From Bremerella sp. P1 (GTDB lineage Bacteria; Planctomycetota; Planctomycetia; Pirellulales; Pirellulaceae), in the NCBI RefSeq assembly GCF_028748185.1, contig NZ_CP118164.1, forward strand, positions 682,001 to 746,000: DNA of 64,000 bases, written 5' to 3'. This document shows, piece by piece, positions 8,733 through 17,328 of this stretch (its first letter is position 1; every line of letters begins with the position of its first letter). A model generated the notes under the pieces. The model had not been told where the DNA came from and ran no database searches. It was given only the letters and a program-made list of their open reading frames with translations. A program made the translations under genes and the position numbers.

Positions 8733-9182
8733 CTAAAGAATCTTACTGCTATCGAGCATCACTGTGACCGGTCCATCGTTCACGAGATGGACCTTCATAT
8801 CGGCTTGAAAAATACCCGTCTCGACCGTCACGCCCTGCTCGCGGATTCGGCTCACGTACGCATCGTACATCGCCGTGGCCTCTTCCGGTTTTGCCGCACT
8901 GATAAAACTGGGCCGGCGTCCCTTGCGGCAATCGCCCAGTAGTGTGAATTGGCTGATCGCCAAGATGCTGCCGCCAACGTCCAGCACACTGCGGTTCATC
9001 TTGCCATCGTCATCCTCAAAGATCCGCAGGTGAATTGTCTTTTCGACCAGATACTTCAGGTCGGCTTCGGTATCCCCCTGGGCTACCCCGAGAAGAACGA
9101 CCAGGCCTTGATCGATCTGACCGACAACCTGGCCGTCGACTTTCACGTGGGCTTCCAGAACTCGTTGAATTACGCCTCGCAT
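8733..9182 (-). CDS. dtd: D-aminoacyl-tRNA deacylase
   Basis: Removes D-amino acids mischarged on tRNA, and glycine from tRNA-Ala, in the cytoplasm. The 149-aa length is exactly usual. The N-terminal [17 protein letters not shown], the [18 protein letters not shown] active-site segment and the C-terminal NDGPVTVML motif (Gly-cisPro region) are all intact. Its ATG overlaps the TGA of the upstream gene as TGATG (9180-9184), so translation of the two is probably coupled. Confidence 0.95.
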   Translation of the reverse strand: MRGVIQRVLEAHVKVDGQVVGQIDQGLVVLLGVAQGDTEADLKYLVEKTIHLRIFEDDDGKMNRSVLDVGGSILAISQFTLLGDCRKGRRPSFISAAKPEEATAMYDAYVSRIREQGVTVETGIFQADMKVHLVNDGPVTVMLDSSKIL

Positions 9183-10051
9183 CAGTGGCGCCCCCCAGCC
9201 CCGGTCATCACGGCCATTTGGTATGCCTCGGTCTGGTCGATTGCGTCCGGCACGATCGTCGTCGGTGATAGCAACTGGCTATTGGGCGAAACGCCATCTC
9301 GCACGCGGATCAAGTCGAGCGTCACCAGCGGCTTGCGCTGATTCGGCTTGATCGACTCCCACTGAATACGATGCGGAAAGCCTGAGGCGGCATCCAGCAG
9401 CAAGCTGGCCCCGTTGGCTTGTTCATTGAGAAAAGGAATGATTGGTGGTCGGCTCTTGGCTCCGGCCCTTTTCGCCCCTCGTACCAGTAGCAACTGACGC
9501 TGCCCCTGCATGACCTGCTCGACCGAAGTGAACTCGTAACTTTGCTGCATGCGCCAGATCAAATGAGCGATGCCGGCCCGCGGCATTTCGTCATGCGTGT
9601 TTGCCAGATCTTTGAGACGCACCATCGAGGCCGACTCTTCGACACTGGTCTTCCACTGCGACCAGACGACCGGTTCGCTTGCCAGCATCGCTTGCTGAAA
9701 GAACATTGGCGACGCGGGGTCCGTACTCTGCAGAATAACCCCATGTCGCTGCATCGGCCCGCTGCCCGACTGCGTGTACTCTCCGATCCCTTGCAAGGTG
9801 TGCTGAAACAGGTGAACCTGCCAGCGGACATCGGCGGTTAAGCCGTCGACGTGCTGCCAACGTGTAACGACATTCTTCAAAAGCAAATCGATATCGAGCC
9901 CCAGACGGTTACCCGCGGCGGCAGTCCCCCCTGCCCCGATTCCGCTGGCATTGCTGTCGCGTAAACGCTGCGAGGCGTAGCCCAGACCAACGCCAACGGC
10001 TAGCAGTGCTACCGCGATCAAGGCTGTTAATTTGAATCGATTATCTTTCAT
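9182..10051 (-). CDS. uncharacterised membrane-anchored or exported protein
   Basis: 289 residues starting [20 protein letters not shown], an N-terminal anchor or uncleaved signal, followed by a soluble domain that would sit outside the cytoplasm. I chose the ATG at 10051 because the preceding 35 codons of open frame are cysteine-rich and unlike a signal peptide. The soluble part ([24 protein letters not shown]..., then [22 protein letters not shown]) has the feel of a LolA-like beta-sheet protein that carries lipid, but this is only an impression. It overlaps dtd by one base. The family is not recognised. Confidence 0.6.
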   Translation of the reverse strand: MKDNRFKLTALIAVALLAVGVGLGYASQRLRDSNASGIGAGGTAAAGNRLGLDIDLLLKNVVTRWQHVDGLTADVRWQVHLFQHTLQGIGEYTQSGSGPMQRHGVILQSTDPASPMFFQQAMLASEPVVWSQWKTSVEESASMVRLKDLANTHDEMPRAGIAHLIWRMQQSYEFTSVEQVMQGQRQLLLVRGAKRAGAKSRPPIIPFLNEQANGASLLLDAASGFPHRIQWESIKPNQRKPLVTLDLIRVRDGVSPNSQLLSPTTIVPDAIDQTEAYQMAVMTGAGGRH

Positions 10052-10351
10052 GGCAAGGATTTGCCGGTTTTCCCAAAGAATCCTGTCCTGCCGCGCCGAA
10101 CATAAATGGCAACAGGGATAGTCTTGCGCTCGAGTCGTGCGTGGCATGGATGCCAAATTGACGGCTGCGATTGTAAGGATTTCCTTGAGGCCGGGTCCAC
10201 GTCAGTCGGTGAGGTTCTTTGGAACCGTTGGCGGCGTTGCCCTTAACCGCTCGCAACCATTGGTCACTTACGAATACCTGAGAGGATCTCCGCTCTTGCC
10301 ATGGAGAATGCCGCGATGGCGCGGCAGCAAGGGTTTAGTGAGGGGGAAATC
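10052..10351. other. 300-base divergent intergenic region
   Basis: Separates the minus-strand anchored protein from the plus-strand lipoprotein gene. It should hold promoters for both, but I see no convincing -10/-35 pair, hairpin or small gene. The only clear element is the GAGGGGGAA ribosome-binding site at its right end, which fixes the start at 10352. Confidence 0.4.
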
Positions 10352-11545
10352 ATGAAACAAACTTTGTGGATGTGGACCTTGATGCTTCTGACTGCTGTTG
10401 CCGGTACCGGCTGTCAGCATGTTGGACACCAGGCTGCTGGTGGTTACAACTTGCCACCGGCTCAGCAACTGCGTCATCCTGGCCCAGGCGTCGATGGCCC
10501 TGGCCCAGGTGTTCTGGCACCTCCGGCAATTGCTCCGGTTTCTGCCATGATGCCACTGGAAGGTGGAATCCCACCGATGCCAGCTCCAAGCTGGACCAGC
10601 CAAGTGCTGTTCGTCTCGCCAGACGGCATGCAGGTTAGCTGGGACATTGGTGGAATCGGCATGTATGACTCCGACCCACGGATCGTGCCGTTCTCCAAGA
10701 ACTTCCCACAAGGCGGTATCTATCGCCTGAAGATCACCAACATCGAAGGCCAACCAGGCGTCGAGCTTTACCCGACGTTGGAAATCGGTTTCGCCACGCC
10801 GCGTACCGAAGCCTTCCTGGCTCACAACGCCATTCCTGTTCAATTCACCGAAGACGACTTCGCTCAAGTTCGTAGCGGCACTTACGTGACCAAGGTCATC
10901 TACCTGCCAGATCCGAACTACCAAGAGCTGGCCCTGGCCAATGTCGAAACGCTTGTCTCGACTCGCTTGGACCCAGGCGTCGACCCGATCGTCGAAGCTG
11001 ACCGTCGTGGCTCGATCATGGCTATCGTTCGCCTCGGTAACAAAGACCTGGAAGTTCCAGGAGAAGACTTCGAAGGCATGATGGCTGGTGGAATGCCTGT
11101 CGGTATCCCAGCTGCCGGTGCTTACTGTGGTCCTGCTCCTGGCATGGGTCCTGGTGCCGCCGCCGCTGCCGGCCCTGGTGCTGGTCCTGGCCCATACGTT
11201 GCCGGTGTCACGGCTCCGATGTACGGCATGCCAACTACGGGTACGCCAATCGGTCTGCCTGGCCCACCACACATTCCACTGGGTGGTCCTGCTGGATTGC
11301 AGAAGCACGTGATCAAGAATCACACGCACATGCACATCCCTGGCCCAACGCCAAAGGTTGCTGTTCACGTCAAGCAGCGTCCTGGCATCAGCTACCCACA
11401 GCCGCCAAACCGTGCTTGGATTACCGAAGAGAACATTCATCCTTCGCCTAATCTGAAGCAGCCTTACGGCGACATGCATCAGCATGTTCCACCAGCAGGC
11501 GGTGGCTACTACGACGCTAACGGTCAGTGGTGCCCGGCTCAGTAA
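10352..11545 (+). CDS. secreted lipoprotein with Pro/Gly/Ala-rich segment
   Basis: 397 residues. The start is set at the ATG preceded by GAGGGGGAA; it gives a lipoprotein signal MKQTLWMWTLMLLTAVAGTGC with the lipobox cysteine at 21. After a Pro-rich linker a folded domain (about residues 80-250) contains YRLKITNIEGQPGVELYPTL, VQFTEDDFAQVRSGTYVTKV and DPGVDPIVEADRRGS, all of which align with the next gene. The C-terminal third is a Pro/Gly/Ala/His-rich tract (PGMGPGAAAAAGPGAGPGP and others). It is probably an envelope structural protein; the function is unknown. It is the first of three secreted-protein genes in a row. Confidence 0.75.
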   Translation: MKQTLWMWTLMLLTAVAGTGCQHVGHQAAGGYNLPPAQQLRHPGPGVDGPGPGVLAPPAIAPVSAMMPLEGGIPPMPAPSWTSQVLFVSPDGMQVSWDIGGIGMYDSDPRIVPFSKNFPQGGIYRLKITNIEGQPGVELYPTLEIGFATPRTEAFLAHNAIPVQFTEDDFAQVRSGTYVTKVIYLPDPNYQELALANVETLVSTRLDPGVDPIVEADRRGSIMAIVRLGNKDLEVPGEDFEGMMAGGMPVGIPAAGAYCGPAPGMGPGAAAAAGPGAGPGPYVAGVTAPMYGMPTTGTPIGLPGPPHIPLGGPAGLQKHVIKNHTHMHIPGPTPKVAVHVKQRPGISYPQPPNRAWITEENIHPSPNLKQPYGDMHQHVPPAGGGYYDANGQWCPAQ

Positions 11546-11580
11546 GCCGCCTAGTGACCAAATCTCCATGGCAATGGAAC

Positions 11581-11608
11581 AGGGTCGCGGACATGATTCC
11601 GCGACCCT
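11581..11608 (+). terminator. strong 11-bp hairpin between two paralogous envelope genes
   Basis: AGGGTCGCGGA at 11581-11591 and TCCGCGACCCT at 11598-11608 are perfectly complementary around the 6-base loop CATGAT. No T run follows, so it may be a partial terminator, a processing site or an mRNA-stabilising element that sets the ratio of upstream to downstream product. Confidence 0.5.
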
Positions 11609-11727
11609 ACTTCCATGCCGGAGAAGAAGATCAACCAGGCCCGGAAGGCATTCAGCCAACATCATTCCAAGGCCCCAATCATTAAGTCCCCCCGACCTCA
11701 CGCAGACCTTCAGGGAAGAAGATCGCC

Positions 11728-12609
11728 GTGAAACGAAATCAACTGCAAAAGCTCTTGCTCATCGCCGCCTTCGTGGTGCTGGCCGCCGCGAACATCGCCA
11801 AGGCTCAATCGGGCCTGGTGCCTCTGTATACCGAGCGCCTGAATCCTGGCACGATTGGCCAGTTTCAGAACCTCAAGGGACGCGGCATCCCGGGTTACTC
11901 GCAGCCCATCAAGATGGTGCTGCCTGAAGGAGCCCACGTGGCCCCTGTCGTTGGCGGTGTATTCGCCGATGATCAACCGGCTCCACAAACCTACGGCTGT
12001 CTGATCGGGGCCGTGTATCGCTTTCGCATTACGCAGATCCCCTTCCGCCCTGGTGCCGAGCTGTTTCCCAGCGTGGAAGTGATCGACCGCACCTATCCGC
12101 CGGCCGGCATGGAACTGCAATTCCCGATTCCGATTCATATCACGCAGGAAGAACTTCAGTTCGCACTCGAAGGCAAGTTCGTTACGCGTGTGATCTACTT
12201 GGAAAACCCACGCACCGCGATTCCCAATGCTTACGAACCTGGCTTCCAGCCGTGGTTTGAAGTCGAGCCTGGCACCGACCCGGTTGTCACTGCCGATTCG
12301 CTTGGTCGACCGGTCGCCATCTTGAGACTTGGATCGCGACGACCAACCGTCGAAGACGTTCCTGGCGAGTTCACTTACCAATCACCGCCGATCCAATTGT
12401 TCGGCAATCCTCCCCCTGCCCCACAAGGCGGCGTTGAAATTCCTCTGGGACCAGGCCCCATGGCAGGCGTCCCCGTAAACGCGTTGGCTCCCAAGCCACA
12501 GCCTCGCACGGCATTTCAACAGCGGGAAGAAAACGTTCGCCGCAATACGGCTCCCTGGCCTATGCAGCCACAGTACATGGCACAGCCCGGATATCCTTCG
12601 CAGCGATAG
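11728..12609 (+). CDS. secreted protein paralogous to the upstream lipoprotein
   Basis: 293 residues with a classical signal peptide (MKRNQLQKLLLIAAF... ending IAKA-Q) and no lipobox. GTG start at 11728 with GAAGAAG upstream. The body matches the upstream lipoprotein: YRFRITQIPFRPGAELFPSV, IHITQEELQFALEGKFVTRV and EPGTDPVVTADSLGRPVA. It lacks the long Gly/Ala tract and ends in a Pro/Gln-rich tail. The pair therefore arose by duplication of an exported beta-rich domain. It lies 19 bases before the next gene, so those two are almost certainly co-transcribed. Confidence 0.75.
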   Translation: MKRNQLQKLLLIAAFVVLAAANIAKAQSGLVPLYTERLNPGTIGQFQNLKGRGIPGYSQPIKMVLPEGAHVAPVVGGVFADDQPAPQTYGCLIGAVYRFRITQIPFRPGAELFPSVEVIDRTYPPAGMELQFPIPIHITQEELQFALEGKFVTRVIYLENPRTAIPNAYEPGFQPWFEVEPGTDPVVTADSLGRPVAILRLGSRRPTVEDVPGEFTYQSPPIQLFGNPPPAPQGGVEIPLGPGPMAGVPVNALAPKPQPRTAFQQREENVRRNTAPWPMQPQYMAQPGYPSQR

Positions 12610-12628
12610 ACCGACGGAACCACGATCG

Positions 12629-14074
12629 ATGAAACACAACTTTGCCTTTCGACAATTCGTCACGCTGACCTTGCTGGTCGCATGTGGTTCTGTTTTTTCT
12701 GCTTGCTCGCTTAACCGACAAGCCAAGCAGCAGGAAGAGGCCCCGCTCAAGCCCGAAGCCGGCGTCACGTTCAACGAGCCGCACGTGCCAGAATACGACT
12801 ATGCTTCGGCCCCCTCCCCTGCCCCGGTTCAATCGGCAGAAAACACGGGGCTGAACGGCGTGCCGGAATTCCAATCGCGTTACCAGGGTCAGCCTTACCA
12901 GGCCCCGACCAACACCGCGACCGCACCGCAGTACAACACACCGAACACTATCCAGCGGACTTCCGCTGAAATGCCGATCGAAGGCCAACTGGCTGCCGCT
13001 CAAGCTCCCATCCAGCAGGTGAACTACGCTTTTCCGCGTGGTCGAATGATGCCTCCGTGCGGACCTGGCTGCCGACATCCTCGTTCGATCAATCAATATG
13101 GTGAAACGCTCGGCAACTGTCAGGCTTGCGGCGCCGCAGGCATGCCTTTTCAAGCAGGACCTTGCTGGCCCGAAGACGAGTACCTGTACGACGGTGGCGA
13201 TCGTAACATCCATGCCGAGATCGACGGCGAGTTCGGCGTGCACGGCCTCGACATCGAAGACACCATCGGCCATTACGACACCCTCGACGGCAAGCGTATC
13301 GTCACGCCTAGTAACCGCGTCTGCATTTACTCGCCTCGCTTTGCTGCTGTGCGTAAAGTCGCTGGGGTAAACCAGGAAGTCCTCGGTCGACAGATCGCCG
13401 GTATCGATGCTGATCTGCAGCTGATCAACCAACAGCAAAACGGCACGCCGGTTGGCATGGTTCAACCGTTGGCACTTCGCGGCCAGATCGGCGGCAAGAA
13501 TGCGAACGCTTTGACCGAAGACCTGCCGCCGCTGATGGCCCACAACTGGCAGAAGCCACATGAATTCATCGAAGAGTTCAAAGTCTACGAAAACCTCAGC
13601 CTGATCCGTTACGGCATCCTCGAACAAGGCGAAAAGCCGCGTCTGTCGCAGAGTCTGCAGAACGCCGTCACCTGGACAGAGAATCAGCAAGTTCAAGTCA
13701 TCCTGGAAGGCCGCAAGGCTTCCGAGTTGATCGAAGGAGACCTACCGCACGAGTTCGTCTGGTCGGAAGTTCCTGGCGAACCTCGCCTGCGGGTGATCAA
13801 AGTCGCCGACAAGGGTGCTGCTGAAATCGGCGAGATCGTTGAGTTCACCTTGCGATTCGATAACGTCGGCACGCAGGTCATGGGCAACGTGACGATCATC
13901 GACAACCTGACTCCGCGTCTGGAATACGTCGAAGGCTCGGCTCAGTGCAACATCGATGCCCAGTTCCTCAAGCAGGCCAACGAAGCCGGCAGCGAAGTTC
14001 TCCGCTGGGAAATCCAAGACCCGCTGGCAGTCCAAGGTGGCGGTATCATCCGCTTCAAGTGTCGCGTGCGATAG
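12629..14074 (+). CDS. lipoprotein with C-terminal DUF11-like domain
   Basis: 481 residues. Lipoprotein signal with the cysteine in FSACSLNRQ (about residue 26). A Pro/Gln-rich spacer leads to a cysteine-containing stretch (PPCGPGCRHP, GNCQACGAAG), a central domain (about 200-370), and at the C-terminus RLRVIKVADKGAAEIGEIVEF...NVTIIDNLTPRLEYVEGSA, the hallmark of the DUF11 Ig-like repeat found in large planctomycete surface proteins. It probably sits on the cell surface or in the periplasm. Third gene of the 10.3-14.1 kb cluster, closed by a terminator at 14102. Confidence 0.75.
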   Translation: MKHNFAFRQFVTLTLLVACGSVFSACSLNRQAKQQEEAPLKPEAGVTFNEPHVPEYDYASAPSPAPVQSAENTGLNGVPEFQSRYQGQPYQAPTNTATAPQYNTPNTIQRTSAEMPIEGQLAAAQAPIQQVNYAFPRGRMMPPCGPGCRHPRSINQYGETLGNCQACGAAGMPFQAGPCWPEDEYLYDGGDRNIHAEIDGEFGVHGLDIEDTIGHYDTLDGKRIVTPSNRVCIYSPRFAAVRKVAGVNQEVLGRQIAGIDADLQLINQQQNGTPVGMVQPLALRGQIGGKNANALTEDLPPLMAHNWQKPHEFIEEFKVYENLSLIRYGILEQGEKPRLSQSLQNAVTWTENQQVQVILEGRKASELIEGDLPHEFVWSEVPGEPRLRVIKVADKGAAEIGEIVEFTLRFDNVGTQVMGNVTIIDNLTPRLEYVEGSAQCNIDAQFLKQANEAGSEVLRWEIQDPLAVQGGGIIRFKCRVR

Positions 14075-14101
14075 TTAAGCCAGTTTGAAATGTTCAACCA
14101 G

Positions 14102-14135
14102 GAAGACGACGCTAAGTGTCGTCTTCTTTGTTTTC
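14102..14135 (+). terminator. intrinsic terminator after the envelope-protein cluster
   Basis: GAAGACGAC at 14102-14110 pairs with GTCGTCTTC at 14118-14126 around GCTAAGT, followed by TTTGTTTTCTTG. It overlaps the last codons of the convergent minus-strand zinc-ribbon gene. Confidence 0.75.
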
Positions 14136-14981
14136 TTGCAGCCAGCGTTGATGGTGGGCTTCGCATGAGGGGCAAAACCGTCCCGAGAAGCTATCTTCCT
14201 CAGGTGCAGCGTCTCCCCAGAACTTCGCATTGGGAAACAATCTCTCAACCCATCGAGCCGAAGGTTCTACGAAAAACAGGTTCGAGGGGACCCGGTAGGG
14301 GAGCATCCTTTCGTGATGCATTCCGCAAAAATGCCTAGGGCCAGTGCTATAGGCATAGGGCAAAGCGCCGCACTTGGGACAGAAGCCATCGACGTATGAC
14401 TCCGACTCCGTCATCGAACTGCACTCACAGGCCCCCAGTGTCGGCACTCCCGACTTCTCGGTTTGGTGTGACATGATCTTGAAGCGATGGGGCCGATAGT
14501 TGCATTGCGGACACCCCTTCACTTCGGAGTCGTCCCAGCGATACTCATGCCCACATTCCTTTTGGCAATACGCCAAGACTTCGACTTGGCCAAGTACCAG
14601 AGATCTCTTCTTACAACCGGGACAGGTAAACACCTCGCCCGGCGGTGGGTCAAAGACGGACTCTTCCGCATCCACATGCGACTCTTGTACTTCTTCCAGC
14701 ATCGCGTTGACAAACGCATCGTGAACCGACTGCGTGAACGCCTTGCACTCTTCGTGCATCACGCGTTTCGATTCGGCCGATCGATCAGGCAAGTTCATAT
14801 AGGCCTGGTGGCTGAAATGGTCGATGCGTTCTCGATCTTCTTCGGGCAGGGTCAGCTGAATGTCGGACAGTTGTGATTTGGCACTTGAGAAGACCGGGAA
14901 CCACCATTGATGAAAGTGGTAACCAGAGCGAGCTTTCCGGGTTTGGTACCCGCACTCACACGTTGCCTGAACCAACTTCAC
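14112..14981 (-). CDS. cysteine-rich multi zinc-ribbon protein, unrecognised
   Basis: 289 residues, no signal peptide. At least seven CxxC-type pairs are spread along it: CECGYQ at the N-terminus, then CPGCKK, CQKECGHEY, CPQCNY, CECSS, CPKCGA and a final CPSCEAHH, plus CGMHH. This points to several structural zinc-ribbon or rubredoxin-like modules. The segment at about 40-120 (LPEEDRERIDHFSHQAY...) looks helical. A role in binding nucleic acid or protein is plausible but not shown. It starts 28 bases after the ABC permease gene upstream on the same strand would end, so it may share that transcript. Confidence 0.6.
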   Translation of the reverse strand: MKLVQATCECGYQTRKARSGYHFHQWWFPVFSSAKSQLSDIQLTLPEEDRERIDHFSHQAYMNLPDRSAESKRVMHEECKAFTQSVHDAFVNAMLEEVQESHVDAEESVFDPPPGEVFTCPGCKKRSLVLGQVEVLAYCQKECGHEYRWDDSEVKGCPQCNYRPHRFKIMSHQTEKSGVPTLGACECSSMTESESYVDGFCPKCGALPYAYSTGPRHFCGMHHERMLPYRVPSNLFFVEPSARWVERLFPNAKFWGDAAPEEDSFSGRFCPSCEAHHQRWLQENKEDDT

Positions 14982-15009
14982 GACGGCCTTGCTCCACGAT
15001 CAATCACCA

Positions 15010-17286
15010 CTACAAATCTAACCGGCTCACATAGAAGCAGGTTATCCCCAGCATCACGCAGATGAAAATCAAATTGTGCACGACTGGCATGACGATGTTG
15101 TCGGCCATGCGGACTTCGCGCAGGTCACCTGTCGATTGGGGACCTTGGAACGAACTGGTCGATTCGTCAGTGACCAGGTATTTCAGCAGGTTATTGAGTT
15201 CGCCTGGCTTGGGAAAGACGTAATAGATCGGCTGAATCACCCAGTCGTAACTGAATCGCCACCAGTCGGAGGCCGGCCAATAGGTCTCGAGCGTTTCGCC
15301 GGTAGACAAGGAACGCACGCGGACACGTGTCTTGTTGTCGGCAAAGGCGAGCTTATCCTCATCGAAGGCAATCGCCGAGGAGTCGCTATCGATGCGACTC
15401 CCCTCCCCTGCCTCGACGTCATACAGCCACAATGCTCCGTCATGAAACAGCACCGCAATGAATTTACCATCGGGACTAGTTTCCAGCGCGCTCGGCGGCG
15501 TATCGCCAGCAGGCCGAAAGCTCTTTTGAACTTCAAGCGTCTGGGCGTCGCGCAGCTCGATGTGACCTTGCTCGTCGGCCACTACAGCCAGCTTACCGGT
15601 CAGGCCCACCACCGTTCCCCCTTCCCCCTCTCGTTTGACCTCAGTCGCGACGACGTATCCTTTTTTCGGATCACGCTGGAGAAGGTAAAGCGATCCTTGG
15701 TTCTCGATCAGCAGCCGACCGGACGCCGGATCGATCGCGGCGGCAAACGGCGGAAAGTACGGTACGCCTTCATTGGGACCGAGTCGTTTGAACGCATTGT
15801 TGCCTCCGAGCGGAATATCAAAACCCAGGAAGTTGGCCTTCTTCTGCGTACCGTCTCCTTCGTACAGAAAGACACCTGCCGAGCTGACGACCAGGACGTT
15901 ATCTTTCGCATCCTGCAAGATCCACGAGGCACCGGTCGGCGGGCCGGGCCCTTCTTCAGGGACCCAGTTGCCAGACCACTTCGCCGTCAGGAACGATGCA
16001 CCACCGCCACCCATGCGGCGACGTGGTCCGCCTCCGGTCGGCTGCTGAAGGTACATCATGCTCTTGGAAGGCGCATGGTAGATCGGACCGATCAAGATCG
16101 ACTGCATGGCGAAGTTCTCAGGCCCGCGCCGTTCGCTTTGCAGCACTACCTCCCACGCATCCTGGCTTTCGTTCCACTGCACGAACTGCCCTACCTGGGT
16201 CACGCCGACCAGCCCTTCGTCCGTCTCGACCAATCGCACCAGCCGCGTCGGGTTGATAATGAAGGGCTCGAAAACCGATGTCTTCAAGAAGCCAATTCCG
16301 AAACAGGCATAAAAGAAGAGTACCGTCACCACGATCGAAACGATCGAGTTTCGCCACATCACGCCGGCCAATACCGACACGCAGTAGTAGATTGCGAACT
16401 GAAACAAAAACACAGGGATGCACAGCAGCAGCGAATTGCTCCATATATCAAATCGCCAACCGACAATCAGCCACAACCCTACCAGGAAGTAGGTCACGCT
16501 TAACAGCACAAACGCACACCCACCCAGGTACTTGGCCAGAATCAACAGCGAACGCGAGATCGGCTTGCTCAGCAGAAGATCGATCGCCCCCGGCTCAAAC
16601 GTCCGCGGCATGATTGGCGCGGTGACCAGGATCGCCACGAAGATCGCAAACATCCCGACGAACACGTCGATGAAGCCCGTGAGCATGTACTTCACCGTCA
16701 TGGCAAACATGTCTTGGGTGATTGGCAGCGGCAGCGGCTCCCACAGCAGTGGATAGGTTAAGTAAAGCTGCTCGGCCGGTACGTTACCCAGGTAAACCGG
16801 ATACGCGTCGCGCATCAACAGGCGATTGAAGTACGAAAGATCGTCGCCGGTCAGCTTGTCAGGCCCCTGCTTGAGCAGCACCTTGGTCTCTTCACCCAGC
16901 CGAACATCCTTCCAGGCTACCTCGCTGTAGAAGTCCTTTTTGGTGAGCACATCGTTCAACCCATCGACCACGTCATTCACCTGGCCACCGGTAAACCTTG
17001 CGTCTTCCTTTGCATTGACCAACTCTTTAAGCGGTCCGCCGGCCAGCGAGACGATGCGTTTGCCGGGGTTCTCTCCTGCGGCATTGTCTTGGCGGCGCAG
17101 CTCGTTCACGAAGGAAGGAACGTCGCGGATACTCATGCGGTGCAGCGTGACCATCCGCTTGGTTTCGTAACCTAGTGGGGCGATCGCCAGAAGCACCAGC
17201 GTCAAGGCGAGCAGCAGAATGTACAGCACGCGGGAAACAAACGCTTCGTGAAAGGAATCGTAGATAACCGTCAAATAAGGTCGCAT
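15010..17286 (-). CDS. ABC-2-type permease with propeller-like extracytoplasmic insert
   Basis: 758 residues. An N-terminal helix (about 15-45) is followed by a soluble stretch, a block of six or so helices at about 195-340 (from DMFAMTVKYMLTGFIDVFVG to CFGIGFLKTSVFEP), then roughly 310 soluble residues (360-675), and a final helix FICVMLGITCFYVSRLDL. The soluble insert has repeating beta-strand units such as GKLAVVADEQGHIELRDA and SPDGKFIAVLFHDGALWLYD, like WD40/quinoprotein propellers. The ABC-2 permease part shows LLLSKPISRSLLILAKYLGG. Its ATPase is encoded immediately upstream on the same strand. The transported substrate is unknown. Confidence 0.75.
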   Translation of the reverse strand: MRPYLTVIYDSFHEAFVSRVLYILLLALTLVLLAIAPLGYETKRMVTLHRMSIRDVPSFVNELRRQDNAAGENPGKRIVSLAGGPLKELVNAKEDARFTGGQVNDVVDGLNDVLTKKDFYSEVAWKDVRLGEETKVLLKQGPDKLTGDDLSYFNRLLMRDAYPVYLGNVPAEQLYLTYPLLWEPLPLPITQDMFAMTVKYMLTGFIDVFVGMFAIFVAILVTAPIMPRTFEPGAIDLLLSKPISRSLLILAKYLGGCAFVLLSVTYFLVGLWLIVGWRFDIWSNSLLLCIPVFLFQFAIYYCVSVLAGVMWRNSIVSIVVTVLFFYACFGIGFLKTSVFEPFIINPTRLVRLVETDEGLVGVTQVGQFVQWNESQDAWEVVLQSERRGPENFAMQSILIGPIYHAPSKSMMYLQQPTGGGPRRRMGGGGASFLTAKWSGNWVPEEGPGPPTGASWILQDAKDNVLVVSSAGVFLYEGDGTQKKANFLGFDIPLGGNNAFKRLGPNEGVPYFPPFAAAIDPASGRLLIENQGSLYLLQRDPKKGYVVATEVKREGEGGTVVGLTGKLAVVADEQGHIELRDAQTLEVQKSFRPAGDTPPSALETSPDGKFIAVLFHDGALWLYDVEAGEGSRIDSDSSAIAFDEDKLAFADNKTRVRVRSLSTGETLETYWPASDWWRFSYDWVIQPIYYVFPKPGELNNLLKYLVTDESTSSFQGPQSTGDLREVRMADNIVMPVVHNLIFICVMLGITCFYVSRLDL

Positions 17287-17328
17287 CAGGGAAGTCAGCT
17301 CAGGGTTTGAAATTAGTGCGAAGCGTGA

